From positions 94,108,397 through 94,172,396 of the forward strand of contig CM044305.1 of NCBI GenBank assembly GCA_024291935.2: a stretch of 64,000 nt of DNA, written 5' to 3'. The stretch is from Okapia johnstoni (lineage: Eukaryota > Chordata > Mammalia > Artiodactyla > Giraffidae). The position numbers were made by a program, and so were the translations under genes. Position 1 is the first letter of the stretch; each line of letters begins with the position of its first letter. The notes beneath the pieces are model-generated. The model saw only the letters and a program-made list of their open reading frames with translations. It did not search any database and was not told where the DNA came from. This document shows positions 32,811 through 45,100 of this stretch, piece after piece.

Positions 32811-33590
32811 TTTAGAAATCAGAATAATCAGATTTTAGAACTCACACACCTAAGCACTAGAGAAACAAACTATAGGCTCAGTTCTGGTGCACCTTGAGGA
32901 AGCCTCCCAACCTTTTCTGGTTTTCTTACATTTTCTAAGACGCAGGTGCAGAGAGGATTCAGGAAGGAAGTTCAGTTCCATCTTGTATTCTTGGCATACA
33001 GGAACACAGGTAAAAATAAGTCAGATTCTGTTGACCTTGTAATTATTAGTCCACTTGTTTTTCAGGCATGGGAAATTGTTCAGTTTCATCTAGGCCTGGG
33101 TCTTTTGTGGCTGAAGCCTCTGCAAGATGATTAAGTTTGTTCTGAGGGCAGTTTAGCAGTATCTGATATGCTTGTAGGTCACAGACCATACCAATTCTGG
33201 AGTCCCGTGTAGCGTTGGCTAGCTGAATAGACTTACACATCCTAGTGAGGTTACCAAATGGAAAAGAAGACCAAGAAGTATTCACTAGTCTGGAAGGAGA
33301 AGGCAGTTACAGTAGATTTGTAGCTGATTATTAGGCCTAGATGAAATGCTTAATGGAGTCTTGATATTATCTCAGGTGTCACAAGAGGACAGGCCTATGA
33401 AATTCCTTCATCTCCATCTAGCTATAGATATGAAGCAAAAACAGAGACTGTTGATTAATATAATGTGATTAGTGGTCTCAGGTCTTAAGAGTATTATGTT
33501 TTCCCTTCTTGTGACACTCGAGAGGAGATCAAGATTCCTTCTTGGGTAGATCTTTTTTCTTTAGCTGTTGTGGTCCCTTAATGGACCGGA
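32811..33590. other. Unique sequence, nothing recognised
   Basis: No repeat or exon is supported. The overlapping opposite frames at 32,946-33,285 lack splice or start context. Confidence 0.5.
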
Positions 33591-34260
33591 ACTTGGGGGT
33601 ACAGAGTCGATCGATAATAAAAGAAGGAAGAAAAGAGGCTGATAATCCCTGGTTTACACAGTATGCCAACATAACTCTAGGACAAAGAGCTAGCACCGTC
33701 TACGTAGGCTCCGGGTGCCCTCTCGAAGAGGTCTTGAAAGCCTGGGCAAATAAATAGACACGATGGACACCTGTGCTCCGTGGAAGCAGCCTGAAAGGGA
33801 GAGAGGGAGAGAGCGAGAGAAAGAGAAAGAGAGAAAATGAGGAAAGACACGGTGACCAGTGCTTTGGTGGAACAAAGGCATTTATTCAACATATTGTGGG
33901 CATATATATACTCTTACCAGATAGCCCTTTGTAGCAGAGATAGGGATCAAAAGTCTAACAAGTCATGTAGAAAGCCGGAGGTTAGAATTATTCTCTAGAG
34001 AGGGGGTTGTAACAGTTACTTTACATATTTCCATATGAATGAGATACATGAGTTTCTATTATCCCTGAAAGCCGGTTTGCCAGCTCTCTGGTACCTGTAT
34101 TCAGGTGCTGTTAAGGAACATAGAATTCATGCAAGACTGAAAACAGCACACAGAAAGCCTCCTGTTAAATGTATCCGGACATTTTGCTAGCCTAAGTTAG
34201 ACAGGGCATATTAGCCTCTACTTCTAATTGGCCCCCTTTGTTTCCAGGCAATGGGGCTCT
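33591..34260 (-). mobile_element. ERV LTR, minus strand
   Basis: On the minus strand AATAAATGCC near 33,885 is followed by a (TC)-rich U5-like stretch (33,790-33,840) and 'ggctttcaagacctcttcga'. This is the arrangement of ruminant class II (beta-retrovirus-like) LTRs: long U3, poly(A) signal, pyrimidine-rich R/U5. No gag, pol or env is next to it. The plus-strand 71-codon frame at 33,542-33,757 is antisense to the LTR. Ends are approximate. Confidence 0.55.
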
Positions 34261-34547
34261 ATAATTTTTTCTGATTTGAGACTCAGAACAGTCAAACCAA
34301 ATGCTGCTAAATTTCCCTTGGAATAGGCTTGTCCATCATGCTCTAATACTTTAGCCGAAGGAACTGAAGCCCTGTAAGCATAGGGACACCATATGAAAGT
34401 GTGTTAACTCTGCTTGCAAGGGGCAAGAAAAGGGGACAAATGCCTACAGAAGCTTACATTAGTCTTTGTGTGAGTTCTACTATTCCAGCCCATTTTGGAA
34501 AGAAACCTAACCCCCACCCTACAACTTTCTGTACTTTGACCTCCTGG

Positions 34548-34745
34548 TGAAAGTGAAAGTGTTAGTCGTTCAGTCCAGACTCTTTGAGACCCTATGGACT
34601 GTAGTCCACCAGGCTCCTCTGTCCAGACTTCTCCAGGCAAGAATACTAGAGTGTGTAGCCAGTCCCTTCTCCAGGGGATCTTCCTGACCCAGGGACTGAA
34701 CCCAGGTCTCCTGCATTGCAGGCAGATTCTTTACCAAGTGAGGTA
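34548..34745 (-). mobile_element. Bov-tA SINE, minus strand
   Basis: Reverse-complement element ('gaaagtgttagtcgttcagt' to 'agattctttaccaagtgagg') within unit F. Confidence 0.88.
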
Positions 34746-34959
34746 CCAGGTGTGGCACCTGGCTTACTCCAGGCCCCCTCACCCTGCAGATTCTAGGCCA
34801 AGATACTCCCAACATCCAGGTCTCCTGTAAGGCTTTAGAAAAGAAAGCAAGGAGGTCCAGCTGGGGGCCCAAGCCTGTTCTACCTTCTCATAGGTCTGAC
34901 ATTCCTTGACTAGTAGAACTTACGAGAACATTGTAACAACTTACGATGTTTTGAAACTT

Positions 34960-34978
34960 TTTCCGCACGATGGCAGTA
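34960..34978 (+). promoter_or_regulatory. CTCF-like site, unit F
   Basis: TTTCCGCACGATGGCAGTA, identical to unit B, although the surrounding 300 bp differ clearly between the two units. The word has been retained while its surroundings drifted. Confidence 0.5.
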
Positions 34979-35330
34979 GTGCTCCAGCTATGTCAATAGA
35001 CTCTGTCCTTAGCTCTCTTTTCCCCGCCCTTCCAGTTTGAAAAAACTTCACAAAGAGACAGAAGAACCAAGACAATTAGCTCTCTAGCATTTTGTCCAAT
35101 TTGAGGAAACGCTGAAGCAGGTACACTTTTGGGTTTTAGTTTTCCATGAAATCAAACTGAGGCCTAAAACCACTCACCCTCATCAGGCATCTTGTTCTTT
35201 CAGAAATTATATTTGCATTCTACCTAGCCTAAGCATTTCTTGTTTCCTTCATTCAGCATTTCATATTCAGTATTTTCCTTTGGCACCAAGTTTTATGTCT
35301 CAAGGGATAGTTCTGACATATCCAAATTTA

Positions 35331-36540
35331 AATGAAAAAGAAATGCTGGAAGTTCAAAGTGTAGAAGAGGATACCGCTAGCCACACAGCTTATTTCTGAG
35401 GCTCTCAGAGATTCTGACTCCATTTTTTGTCTTAGCAGTCATACCCTTATTTTTTTTTAATAACCCTTTTCTAAGCCCAATAGTAAGGCCTATTTAGTGC
35501 TCTTCACTCTATTCAAAACAATGCCTCACATGGAGTGACACACTTTTATACACTTCTTTCATAAAAGACTTTTTTTTAATGTAGTGTATGCTTATTGTTG
35601 GCCTCATTTAAGATTGCAATAGAAGTAGTTTCCAGTGTCATTAAATAACTTTTCCTTCTATATATCTTAAGATTTTTACTTTATTATTTATTGATATGTG
35701 GTTTTTTTTACTATTTTTCAGTAGAAAATTCCCTTTTATTTGTAAAAGGATTTGTAAAAGGAAATAAAGAAATGTTCTCAAAAAAGAAAATCACTAATGT
35801 AAATGGATCATGTCAAAATAAGCACTGATTAAATTGATGGATATTCACTTCTGATTCTTTTGCTTTACACATATACCAATCTTAGGTTCTTGTAGAAGAC
35901 AGAGAACTGAATTAATTAATAAACATAAATTACTTACTAACTATATAATCTTACATTTCCCCACTTAGGGAATGAGGTTTACTTTAAAAAGTGTTTGAAG
36001 TATTTATATAAATTAGTTATTTGCTTGGCCCAAAAATCATGTAATATATTAAAACTGCTAGTATCTTGTAGTCCACCTTGTCTGTTGTCCAGTACTTTTA
36101 CAAATAATGAAAAGTTACCAAATCTTATCTAATTTGAAATTAGGAAGCACATTTTTCCTTTGACTCAAATAGCAAAGAAAAAAGTAATTTATATAACATC
36201 CATGAAGGAATTAAAGAAGAAAGACATGAAATCACATTCTATTCTTTCTGTAGATGTTTTATGCAGAAGGAAGCTTTCATCTATAAATGCCTTTGTAATG
36301 TTTTTAATTAAAGAAAGAATACCAAAAAGAATGAGCTCATTTTACTAAATATTATGAAACACCAAAAAAATTCTCTCTAAAAGGAAAGATTGAGTCAATC
36401 ATTGTAAAAGTAAATTCAAGGAAATAGAAAGCCAAAAATGCAATAGAAATAATAAATAAACTCTAAACAGACTCTTTGAAAACATCAGTAATAAATATCA
36501 ACCTATTCTGTTTGATTAAGAAAGAAAATGATTATGAACA
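35331..36540. other. AT-rich DNA, no gene seen
   Basis: No repeat family is named with confidence. The frame 36,160-36,348 is Lys/Ile-rich and unsupported. Confidence 0.5.
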
Positions 36541-37669
36541 CAAAGAGGACCATATCAAGACACATGGAGATTAAAATGGCAAAAACGAAAGATAGAGACT
36601 ATTAAAAGCAACAAGGAAGGGTGAAGCAACAAATAAGAAAGTAGAGAATACTCATAAGGCCATCAACTGACTTTTCAGCAGAAATTCTCCAGAACAGAAT
36701 ACAGTGGCATGATATACTTGAAGTGATTAAAGGGAAAAGCCTACAACCAAGAATACTCTACCAAGCAAGGCTCTTATTGAGATTTGATGGGGAGATAACA
36801 GTTTCACAGACAAGTGAAAACTGAGAGTTCAGCACCACCAAACAAGCTTTACAAGAAATGTTAAAGGAAATTCACTAAATGAAAAAGGAAAGGAAAAACT
36901 AGAAACATGACAATCATGAAATGAAAAACTTCACCAATAAAGACAAATATACAGTACACATAGTAAATCATCTATGCAGAAAGCTAGTAGGAAGGATAAA
37001 AGACAAAAATAGTAAAATCATCTATATCCACAATAACAAAGTTAGAGATACACAAGACAATTAAATGTAAAATATGATATCAAAAACAGTAATCATGAAG
37101 GGAGAAGACTACAAATACATGTTTGTTACAGTGCATTTGAAATTAGGAAAATGGAACTTAAAACATATGTATGTATATATATTCACATCCTGCTATATAA
37201 AAATCTTATGGTGACCACAAATCAAAAACCTATGATAGATAGATATATTGAAAGAAGGAATCCACAGGTAGTCATCAATTCACAAGAGAAGAGAACAAAA
37301 GAAGAAGAAAGGTGAAAGACCTACCTAAATAACTCCCAAACAATTAACAAAATGGTAATAAGTACATATCAGTAGCTGCCTTAAATGCAAATGGACTAAA
37401 TGCTTCAGTTAAAAGACATGGAGTGGTTGAATGGATACAGAAACAAGACCTGTATATATGCTACCAAGAGTAGACTCACTTCATATCTAAAGACACAGAA
37501 GACTGAAAATGAAGGGATGGAAAAACGTTCCATGTAAATGGAAAGCAAAATTAGGCCAAGGTGTCAATACTTACATCAGACAAAATAATAGAATAATAAG
37601 ACGATTACAAGAGAAAATGGACAGTATATAATGAAGGGATCAATTCAAGAGGAAGATATAACAATTACA

Positions 37670-37670
37670 A

Positions 37671-37695
<25 letters not shown>
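37670..37695. repeat. (TA)n microsatellite in L1
   Basis: Thirteen TA units in the L1 ORF2 region. Confidence 0.9.
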
Positions 37696-37703
<8 letters not shown>

Positions 37704-40376
37704 AATATGTACCCAACATAGGAGCACCTAATTACATAAAGCAAATGTTAATGGACATAAAGGGAGAAATCCCCAGTAACACAATAATAGTGGGGAGACT
37801 TTAACATTCCACTTACATTAATGGACAGATCATCCAGAAAGAAAATCAATAAGGAAACACTGGACTCAAATGACACATTAGGCCAAATGGATTTAAGAGG
37901 TATAGAACATTCCATCCAAAAGCAGCAGAATACACATTCTTTTCAGGTGCACATGGAACATTCCTAGGATCACATGTTAGGCCAGACAAAATAAATTTAA
38001 GAATTTATTTAAACCTCAATAGATTTAAGACAATTGAAATCATATTAAACATAACTTCTGACTACAAAGCTATAAGACTAGAAATAAACTATAAGAAAAA
38101 ACTGCAAAAACATAAATGCATGGGGACTAAACAATATGCTAGTAAATGGATCATGAAGCAATGAAAAAAGACATCAAACAACATGTGGAGACCTAGGAAA
38201 ACACACTGATCGAAAACCTATGGGATGTAGCAAAAGCAGTCCCAAGAGGGAAGTTTATGATGATACAAGCCTACCTCAGGAAACAAGAGAAATCTCAAAA
38301 CTTTTCACCTAAAGGAAAAAGAACAAACGAAACCCAAAGTTAGAAAGAAATCAAAAAGATCAGAGCAGAAATAAGTGAATTAGAGATTAAAAAAAATAGA
38401 AATGGTCAATGAAACTGAGAGCTGGTTCTTCGAGAAGATAAGCAAAATGGTTAACCTTCAGCCAGACTCTTCAAGAAAAAAGAGAAAGGGACCAAATCAA
38501 GACAATTATAAATGAAAAAGGAGGAGCTGAAAATAACCCCACAGATGTACAAAGGATTATAAGAGACTGCTACCAACAACTGTATGCCAATAAAATGGAC
38601 AAACTAGAAGAAGCGGACAAATTCCTAGAAATGTCCAATCTCCCAAGCTGAACCAGGAAGAAATAGATAGTATGAGCAGACCAATTTCCATTCATGAAAT
38701 TGAATCAATACTCATTAAGCAAAATACCAGGACCAGATGCCTTCACGGGTGAGTTCTAGCAAACATTTAGAGAAGCGTTAACACCTATCCTTCTGAAATT
38801 ATTCCAAAAAATTGCAAAGAAAGGAACACTTTTGAACTCATTCTATGAAGACAGCAGCATCCTCATATCAAAGAATTTACACACCAAATATCAACGATAA
38901 ACATAATGTAAAGTTAACAAAATAGTAGCAAACCAAATCCAACAATACATTAAAAGGATCATTTACCCTGATCAAAGGGGATTTATTCCAGCAATGCAAG
39001 GATGGGTCAGTATATGCAAATTAATCAGTGTGACACACTACCTTAACAAATTGAAGAATAAAAATGTGTGATAATAGATGCAGAAAAGTTTTGTTTTGTT
39101 TTTTACAGAATTCAATACTCATGTACAATAAAATCTCCACAAATTTTGTGTAGAGGGAACATACCTTAATATAATAAAGGCCACATATGATAAACCCATG
39201 GGTAACATCATACTTAATGGTGAAGTGCTGAAAGTATTTTCTCTAAGATGAAGATCAGGATAAGGATGCTCACTCATGCCACTTTTATTCAAGATAGTTT
39301 TGGAAGTCCTAGCTGTGGCAGTCAGAGAAGAAAAAGAAATAAAAGGAATCCGAATTGAAAAGGAAGAAGTTGAAATGTCACTGAACATAATGATACTATA
39401 TGTGAAAAATTCTAAACATGCCACAAAATCTACCAAAGCACATCAATAAATTCAGTGAAGTTTCAAGATACAAGTGTAATATGCTTTAAATCTGTTACAT
39501 TTCTATATACTAACAATAAACTTCAAGAAAGAAAAGTTAAGGAAACAATCCCATTTTCAATTGCATCAGTAGAATAAAACACCTAGGAAATAAAATACCC
39601 ATACTCCAAAAACTGTAAGACACTGGTGAAAGAAACTGAAGATGATAGAAAAGGATGGGAAGATATACTGTGTTCATGGTTTAGAAGAATTAATATTGTT
39701 AAAATGATCATACTACCCAATGCAATCTACAGATTCAGTATAATGCATATGGAAATGCCAGTAGAATTATTTGCAGGACTAGAACAAATAATTTAGAATA
39801 TTTATGGATACAGAGTAGCCAAGCAAGCTTGAGAAAGAAGAACAGAGCTGGAAGAATCATGTTCCCTGATTTCAGATGACACTATAAATATACAGTAATC
39901 AAAATAGGATAGTACTGGCACAAAAACAGAACAATGTAACAGAATAGAGAGCCCAGAAATAAACCCACACACTTGTGGTCAATTAATCTGTCAAAAGAGA
40001 CAATAATATAAAATAGAGAAAAGACAGACTCTTCAGTAAGTGGTGGTAGGAAAACTGGAAAAGTTTATTACATGTGAAAGAATGTAATTAGAACATTTTC
40101 CACACCATATACAGAAATAAACCCCAAATGAATTAAAGATCTAAATGTAAGACCAGAAACCATAAGATCCCTAGATGTAAGCATAGGCAGAACATTCTTT
40201 GACATAAATCATAGGGATTTTTTTGATCTGTCTACTAAAGTAAAGGAAATAAAAGCAAAAATACACAAATGGAACCTAGTCAGATATAAAACTTTTGCAC
40301 AGCAAAGCAAACCCTCAACCAAATGAAAAGATAGCCTACTGAATGAGAGAAAATATGCTATTGATATGACCAATAA

Positions 40377-41004
40377 CTTCATGGCAGATAGGTGCGGAAA
40401 CAATGGAAACAGTGAGAGACTTTATTTTGGGGGGGGGCTCCAAAATCACTGCAGATGGTGACTGAAGCCATGAAATTAAAAGACGCTTGCTCCTTGGAAG
40501 AAAAGCTATGACCAACCTAGACAGCATATTAAAAAGCAGAGACATTACTTTGCCAACAGAGGTCTGTCTAGTCAAAGCTATGGTCTTTCCAGTAGTCACG
40601 TATGAATGTGAGAGTTGGACTATAAAGAAAGCTGAGCACTGAAGAATTGCTGCTTTTGAACTGTGGTGTTGGAGAAGACTCTTGAGAGTTCCTTGGACTG
40701 CAAGGAGATCAAACCAGTCAATCATTAAGGAAATCAGTCCTAAATATTCATTGGAAGGACTGATGCTGAAAGTCCAATACTTTGGCCACCTGATGCAAAG
40801 AACTGAGTCATTGTAAAAGACCCTGATGCTGGGAAAGATTAAAGGCAGGAGGAGAAGGGGATGACAGAGGATGAGATGGTTGGATGGCCAACTCTATGGA
40901 CATGAGTTTGAGCAAGCTCCAGGAGTTGGTGATGGACAGGGAAGCCTGGTGTGCTGCAATCCATGGGGTTGCAAAGAGTTGGACATGACTGAGCGACTGA
41001 ACTG
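40377..41004 (+). mobile_element. BovB 3' fragment inserted in L1, with target-site duplication
   Basis: BovB C-terminal coding remnant to 3' end ('ctccaaaatcactgcagatg' to 'gactgagcgactgaactg'). The 11-bp word ATGACCAATAA is present at 40,366-40,376 and 41,005-41,015, a perfect target-site duplication. A G run (ggggggg) near 40,430 disrupts the frame. Confidence 0.95.
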
Positions 41005-41060
41005 ATGACCAATAAGGGTTAATATCTAACATATATAAACACCTCATACAACTCAACGTC

Positions 41061-41081
41061 AAATAAATAAATAAATAAATA
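41061..41081. repeat. (AAAT)n tract
   Basis: Five AAAT-type units directly downstream of the BovB, inside the resumed L1. Confidence 0.85.
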
Positions 41082-42000
41082 GTCAGATTAAAAACTGGGC
41101 AGAAGCCCCGAACAGACATTTTCCTAAAGAACACATACAATGGCCAAAAGGCCCATGAAAAGATGCTCAATATTGTTAATCATCAGAGAAATGCAAATTC
41201 TTTGATGAGATATCACAATGAGATATCACCACACATCTGTTAGAATGGCTATTATCAAAAAGAACACAAATAACAAATGTTGCCAAGGATGTAGAGAAAA
41301 AAGAATTCTCATACACTGTTTCTGGGAATGTAAACTGATGCGGACTCTGGAAAGCAGTATAGAAGTTTATGAAAAAAATACAAATAAAACCATATGACTC
41401 AGTAATTTTATTCCTGGGCATTTATCAAAAAAAAAAAGTGAAAATACTAATTCAAAAATATACATGCACTCCAATGTTCATAGCACCATTATTTACAATT
41501 GCCAACATATAGAAGCAACCCAAATGTTCATCAACACATCAATGGACAAAGCAGATGTGTTTTACACACACACACAATGGATTACCACTCACTCATAAAA
41601 AAGAATGAAATTTTGCCATTTTCAGTAACATGGATGGACTTGGAGGATATCATGCTAGTTGAAATAAGTCAGGCAATGACAAAATAATGTGTATCACTTA
41701 TATATGGACTCTAAAAATGAAAACTAGTGAATATAACAAAAAGGAAGCAGACTCACAGATATAGAGGAGAAATTAGTACCAGTGCAGAGAGGGAAAGGGT
41801 AAGGGACAAGACAGGAGTAGGGGATTAAGAGGTACAAACTACTATGTATAAAATAAATAAGCTACAATGATATACAACACAGGGAATATAGTCAATATTT
41901 TATAAGAATTATAAATGGAGTATAACCTTTAATAATTGAATTACTATGTTGTACATATGTAACATAATACTCTACATCAACCATATCTCAAGAAAAGATA

Positions 42001-42120
42001 AAAAGAGACAAATAGCCAATAGGTATATGAAAATATGCTCAACATAACTAATCATCAGGGAAATGCAAATTAGAACCACAATAAGATATCACCTCACGTC
42101 TGTTAGGATGGCTATTTTCA
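42001..42120 (+). mobile_element. L1 ORF2 fragment
   Basis: 'atatgctcaacataactaat' and 'agatatcacctcacgtctgt' repeat the late-ORF2 words already seen at 41,165-41,245. This is therefore a separate L1 piece, not the continuation of the element to its left. Confidence 0.8.
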
Positions 42121-45100
42121 AAAAGACAACACGGCGGACTGAAAAACTACCTTTCTCTCTCTACTTTAACCTACAACCACTGAAACATTCACAATTTAAC
42201 AAAGATGCTTTTGCCCAACACAACAGGAAGCCAGAAAATTCCACACATCTGTACATCTAAAGGTACATATACTGGAACATGGAGAGGAGGCAGAACCTGA
42301 GGAACAGGGAAGTTGGTGCCTGTAATCCCAGCCCTCTGAAAACAGCAGATGAATCTGTGTCTTTAGAGAACCCAGTATCAACAGGGAAGGCAGTGCATAA
42401 GACTCCAACCTCCCAAGGGTTACAGGTAACTGGGGAGCCATGGCAGTGGGGACTGGGACCCCATCCGTCCATTTTCTAAGACATGCACAACCCTAGCCCC
42501 TAAACTGCCATCCACAGAGGTGGATACTACAAACCTTCCACCAGACATGGTAGAGGCACTTGTTTGTTCCTGTCTCCTCCCTCACTGACTCCCTTCCCCC
42601 ATGGTACAGCTTGCAAATCAGGGGATCCTGGACACCAGGGAAGAGCCCACAATCCCTGTGATGACAGTGGCTCTGGCAGAATCAAGACAACAAACACCTT
42701 GGAGCCACACCTCTAACAAAGGCACTGTAGGCTAGAAAGTCAGCTCTCAAATATAACCAGAAGCAGCACAGGTAAGAGAACCAAAAACTTTTGTTACAGT
42801 GCCACTTACTGGGAAGCAAAGAACTCTTAACTTCGAATGTATCATTTAACTTCAGATGTATTGGCAAGGGGACAATTCATCAAGCGCCATGAAGAACCAC
42901 AGTAACACTATACCACCAAAGGAAAATGATACTTCTCCAGAAACCATAATTAAAGTCATGGAATATTGTCATCTGAGAGAGAACTTAAAATACCTGTCAT
43001 GAAGAAACCCAACAAACTACAAGAAAACCCAGAAAGATAGTTTAATGAGCTCAAAATCAATGAACAGAAGGAATACTCTACCAAATAGATTGAAACTCTG
43101 AAACAACAAACAAGTTCTGGAACTCTTGTAATAAGGTGAAGAATACAATAGAAATCATTGGAAATAGAGCTGACCATATGGAAGGGAGAATTAGCAAGGT
43201 CAAAGATAGAAATCTAGAAATAATAACAAGTAGAAGAGAAAAGAAAGATAAGCTATTTTAAAGTGAGGGATTTCTACATAAGCTATCTGACTTTTTATGA
43301 AGGAGAATACTTTGTAATGGGTATCCCAGAAGACAAGAGGGAGAAGGGAGCAGAGTTTGTTTCAAGAAGTAATGACTGAGAACTTTCAAAGCCTGGGGAA
43401 GGAGCTAGATACACAAGTTCCTGAAGCTAAGAGAACATCTAATTACTCAATGCAAAAAGGCCTTCAAAACATGTCATATTAAAACTGTCAGAAGTCAGTG
43501 GATTTTAAAGGCAGCCAGAGGAAAAAAAGATGGTAGACTATAAAGGAATCCCCATTAGGGTATCAGCAGAAGCTACAGACCAAGAAGGAATAGAATGACA
43601 TTCTCATAATACGGAAAGATAAAAGCTGTCACCCAAGAATACTCTGTCCAGCAAAGTTATCATTCAGATATGATAGAGAAATGACAACTTTCTCAGATAA
43701 CAAAAGCATAGGTAATTCATCAACACTGACCTGCCTTACAAGACATAGTGAAAGGAGTTCTTCTACCAGAAGTGAAAAGGCAAAAATATACAAAACATCG
43801 AATAAGATGATACATAGGCAGAATCTGAAAGTTGAAACTCTTTATCAGAATAAGTTTTTAAACACTTTAGAATAGTATAAAGGTTAAAGGGGAGGAAAGG
43901 AGAAAAAACTAGAGCTACCTCAATTTGGTAACAGACTCACAACTTAAAAAGGGATAATTTGAGACAACAAAAATGCAAAAGGGGAAGAAAAAATGGATGG
44001 AACCCATATAGGTAAGTGAAAATGCTATCAACAGAAAAGGGACTATTTTATCTATGAGATATTTTAAACTAAACTCAAAACAACAAAGGAACCACAAAAC
44101 AAATCTAGAACAGAGACATGAAACATACAAAAGAGGAATCTGAGTAAAACATTATGAAGAACCACCAAACCAAAGTGGCAGACAGAAAAAAAGGAAAAAG
44201 AACAACTGAGATATAGTGTAACCAGAAAACAAAAAATAAAATGTTAGTACTAAGTCCTAATCTACCAGCAATTACTCTAAATGTAAATGGATTGAATTCA
44301 CCAATCAAGAGACATGGAGTAGCTGAATGAATTTAAAAATATGACCCAACTATTAATACATGCTGCCTCCAGAAGACATTGACAGCAACACAATAATAAC
44401 AGGGGACTTTACCCAACCCACACCCCCTCCCCGCCACTTACATCAATGGACAGATCATCCAGATAGAAAGTCAACAAGGAAACAGTGGCCTTAAATGAAA
44501 TATTAGGTCAGATGGATGTGATAGATTTGCACAGAGCATCCCATCCACATGCATCAGAATGCACTTTCTTCTCAAGCACACACAGAACATTTTAAAGTTT
44601 AGATCATATGTTTGGACACAGAACAATATTCAATACATTTAAAGATACTGAAATTGCATCAAACACTTTTTACAAGCACAGTGGTATGAAACTAGAAACC
44701 AGCTATGAGAAGAAAGCTGGAAGAAATCATAAATAGGTGGAGACTGGACAACCTGATACTGAACAACTATTGGGTTAATAAAGAATTTAAAGGAGAAATT
44801 AACAAATACCGAAATACAAGCCAAAATGAAAATACAACATACCAAAATCTATGGGATCTAACAAAAGTGGTACTAAGAAGGAAGTTTATAGTAATATGGG
44901 CCTACCTCAAGAATCAAGAAAAATATCCAATAAATAATCTAATTTTAAATCTAAAGGAACTATAAAAAGAAGACAATGAAGCCTAAAGTTAATAGAAGGA
45001 GTGAAATAATAAAGATCAGAGTGGATCAATGAAATGAAGAGCTGGTTCTTTGAGAAGATAAACTTGACAAACCTTTATCTAGATTCACTAAGAAAAAAGA

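Larger units (their letters stand above)
34380..35330 (-). repeat. Low-copy repeat unit F (CTCF-motif repeat)
   Basis: Sixth copy, in reverse orientation: 'gtctcctgtaaggctttaga' and 'agcaaggaggtccagctggg' (shared with E), the CTCF-like word at 34,960-34,978, 'ccgcccttccagtttgaaaa' and 'catcaggcatcttgttcttt'. A Bov-tA splits it (34,548-34,745). The acceptor-like CAG seen in A to E has become CAA here, so this copy may have lost the splice site. Confidence 0.65.
36541..42000 (+). mobile_element. Degraded L1, plus strand, ORF1 end to 3'UTR
   Basis: From left: ORF1 C-terminal/inter-ORF wording ('tcagcagaaattctccagaa', 'aaacaagctttacaagaaat'), endonuclease region ('atggacataaagggagaaat', 'cacatggaacattcctagga'), RT region ('gatttattccagcaatgcaa') and late ORF2 ('gcagactcacagatatagag'), ending in the 3'UTR near 42,000. 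Stops and frameshifts are frequent. A BovB interrupts it at 40,377-41,004. It contains (TA)n at 37,670-37,695. Confidence 0.85.

Noticed and set aside
33542..33757. 71-codon frame as a retroviral protein remnant
   Set aside because: It lies antisense to an LTR and shows no gag, pol or env motif.
15441..35330. CRISPR array or tandem satellite
   Set aside because: Copies are few, long, unevenly spaced and in both orientations, in vertebrate DNA; this is a segmental or low-copy repeat.
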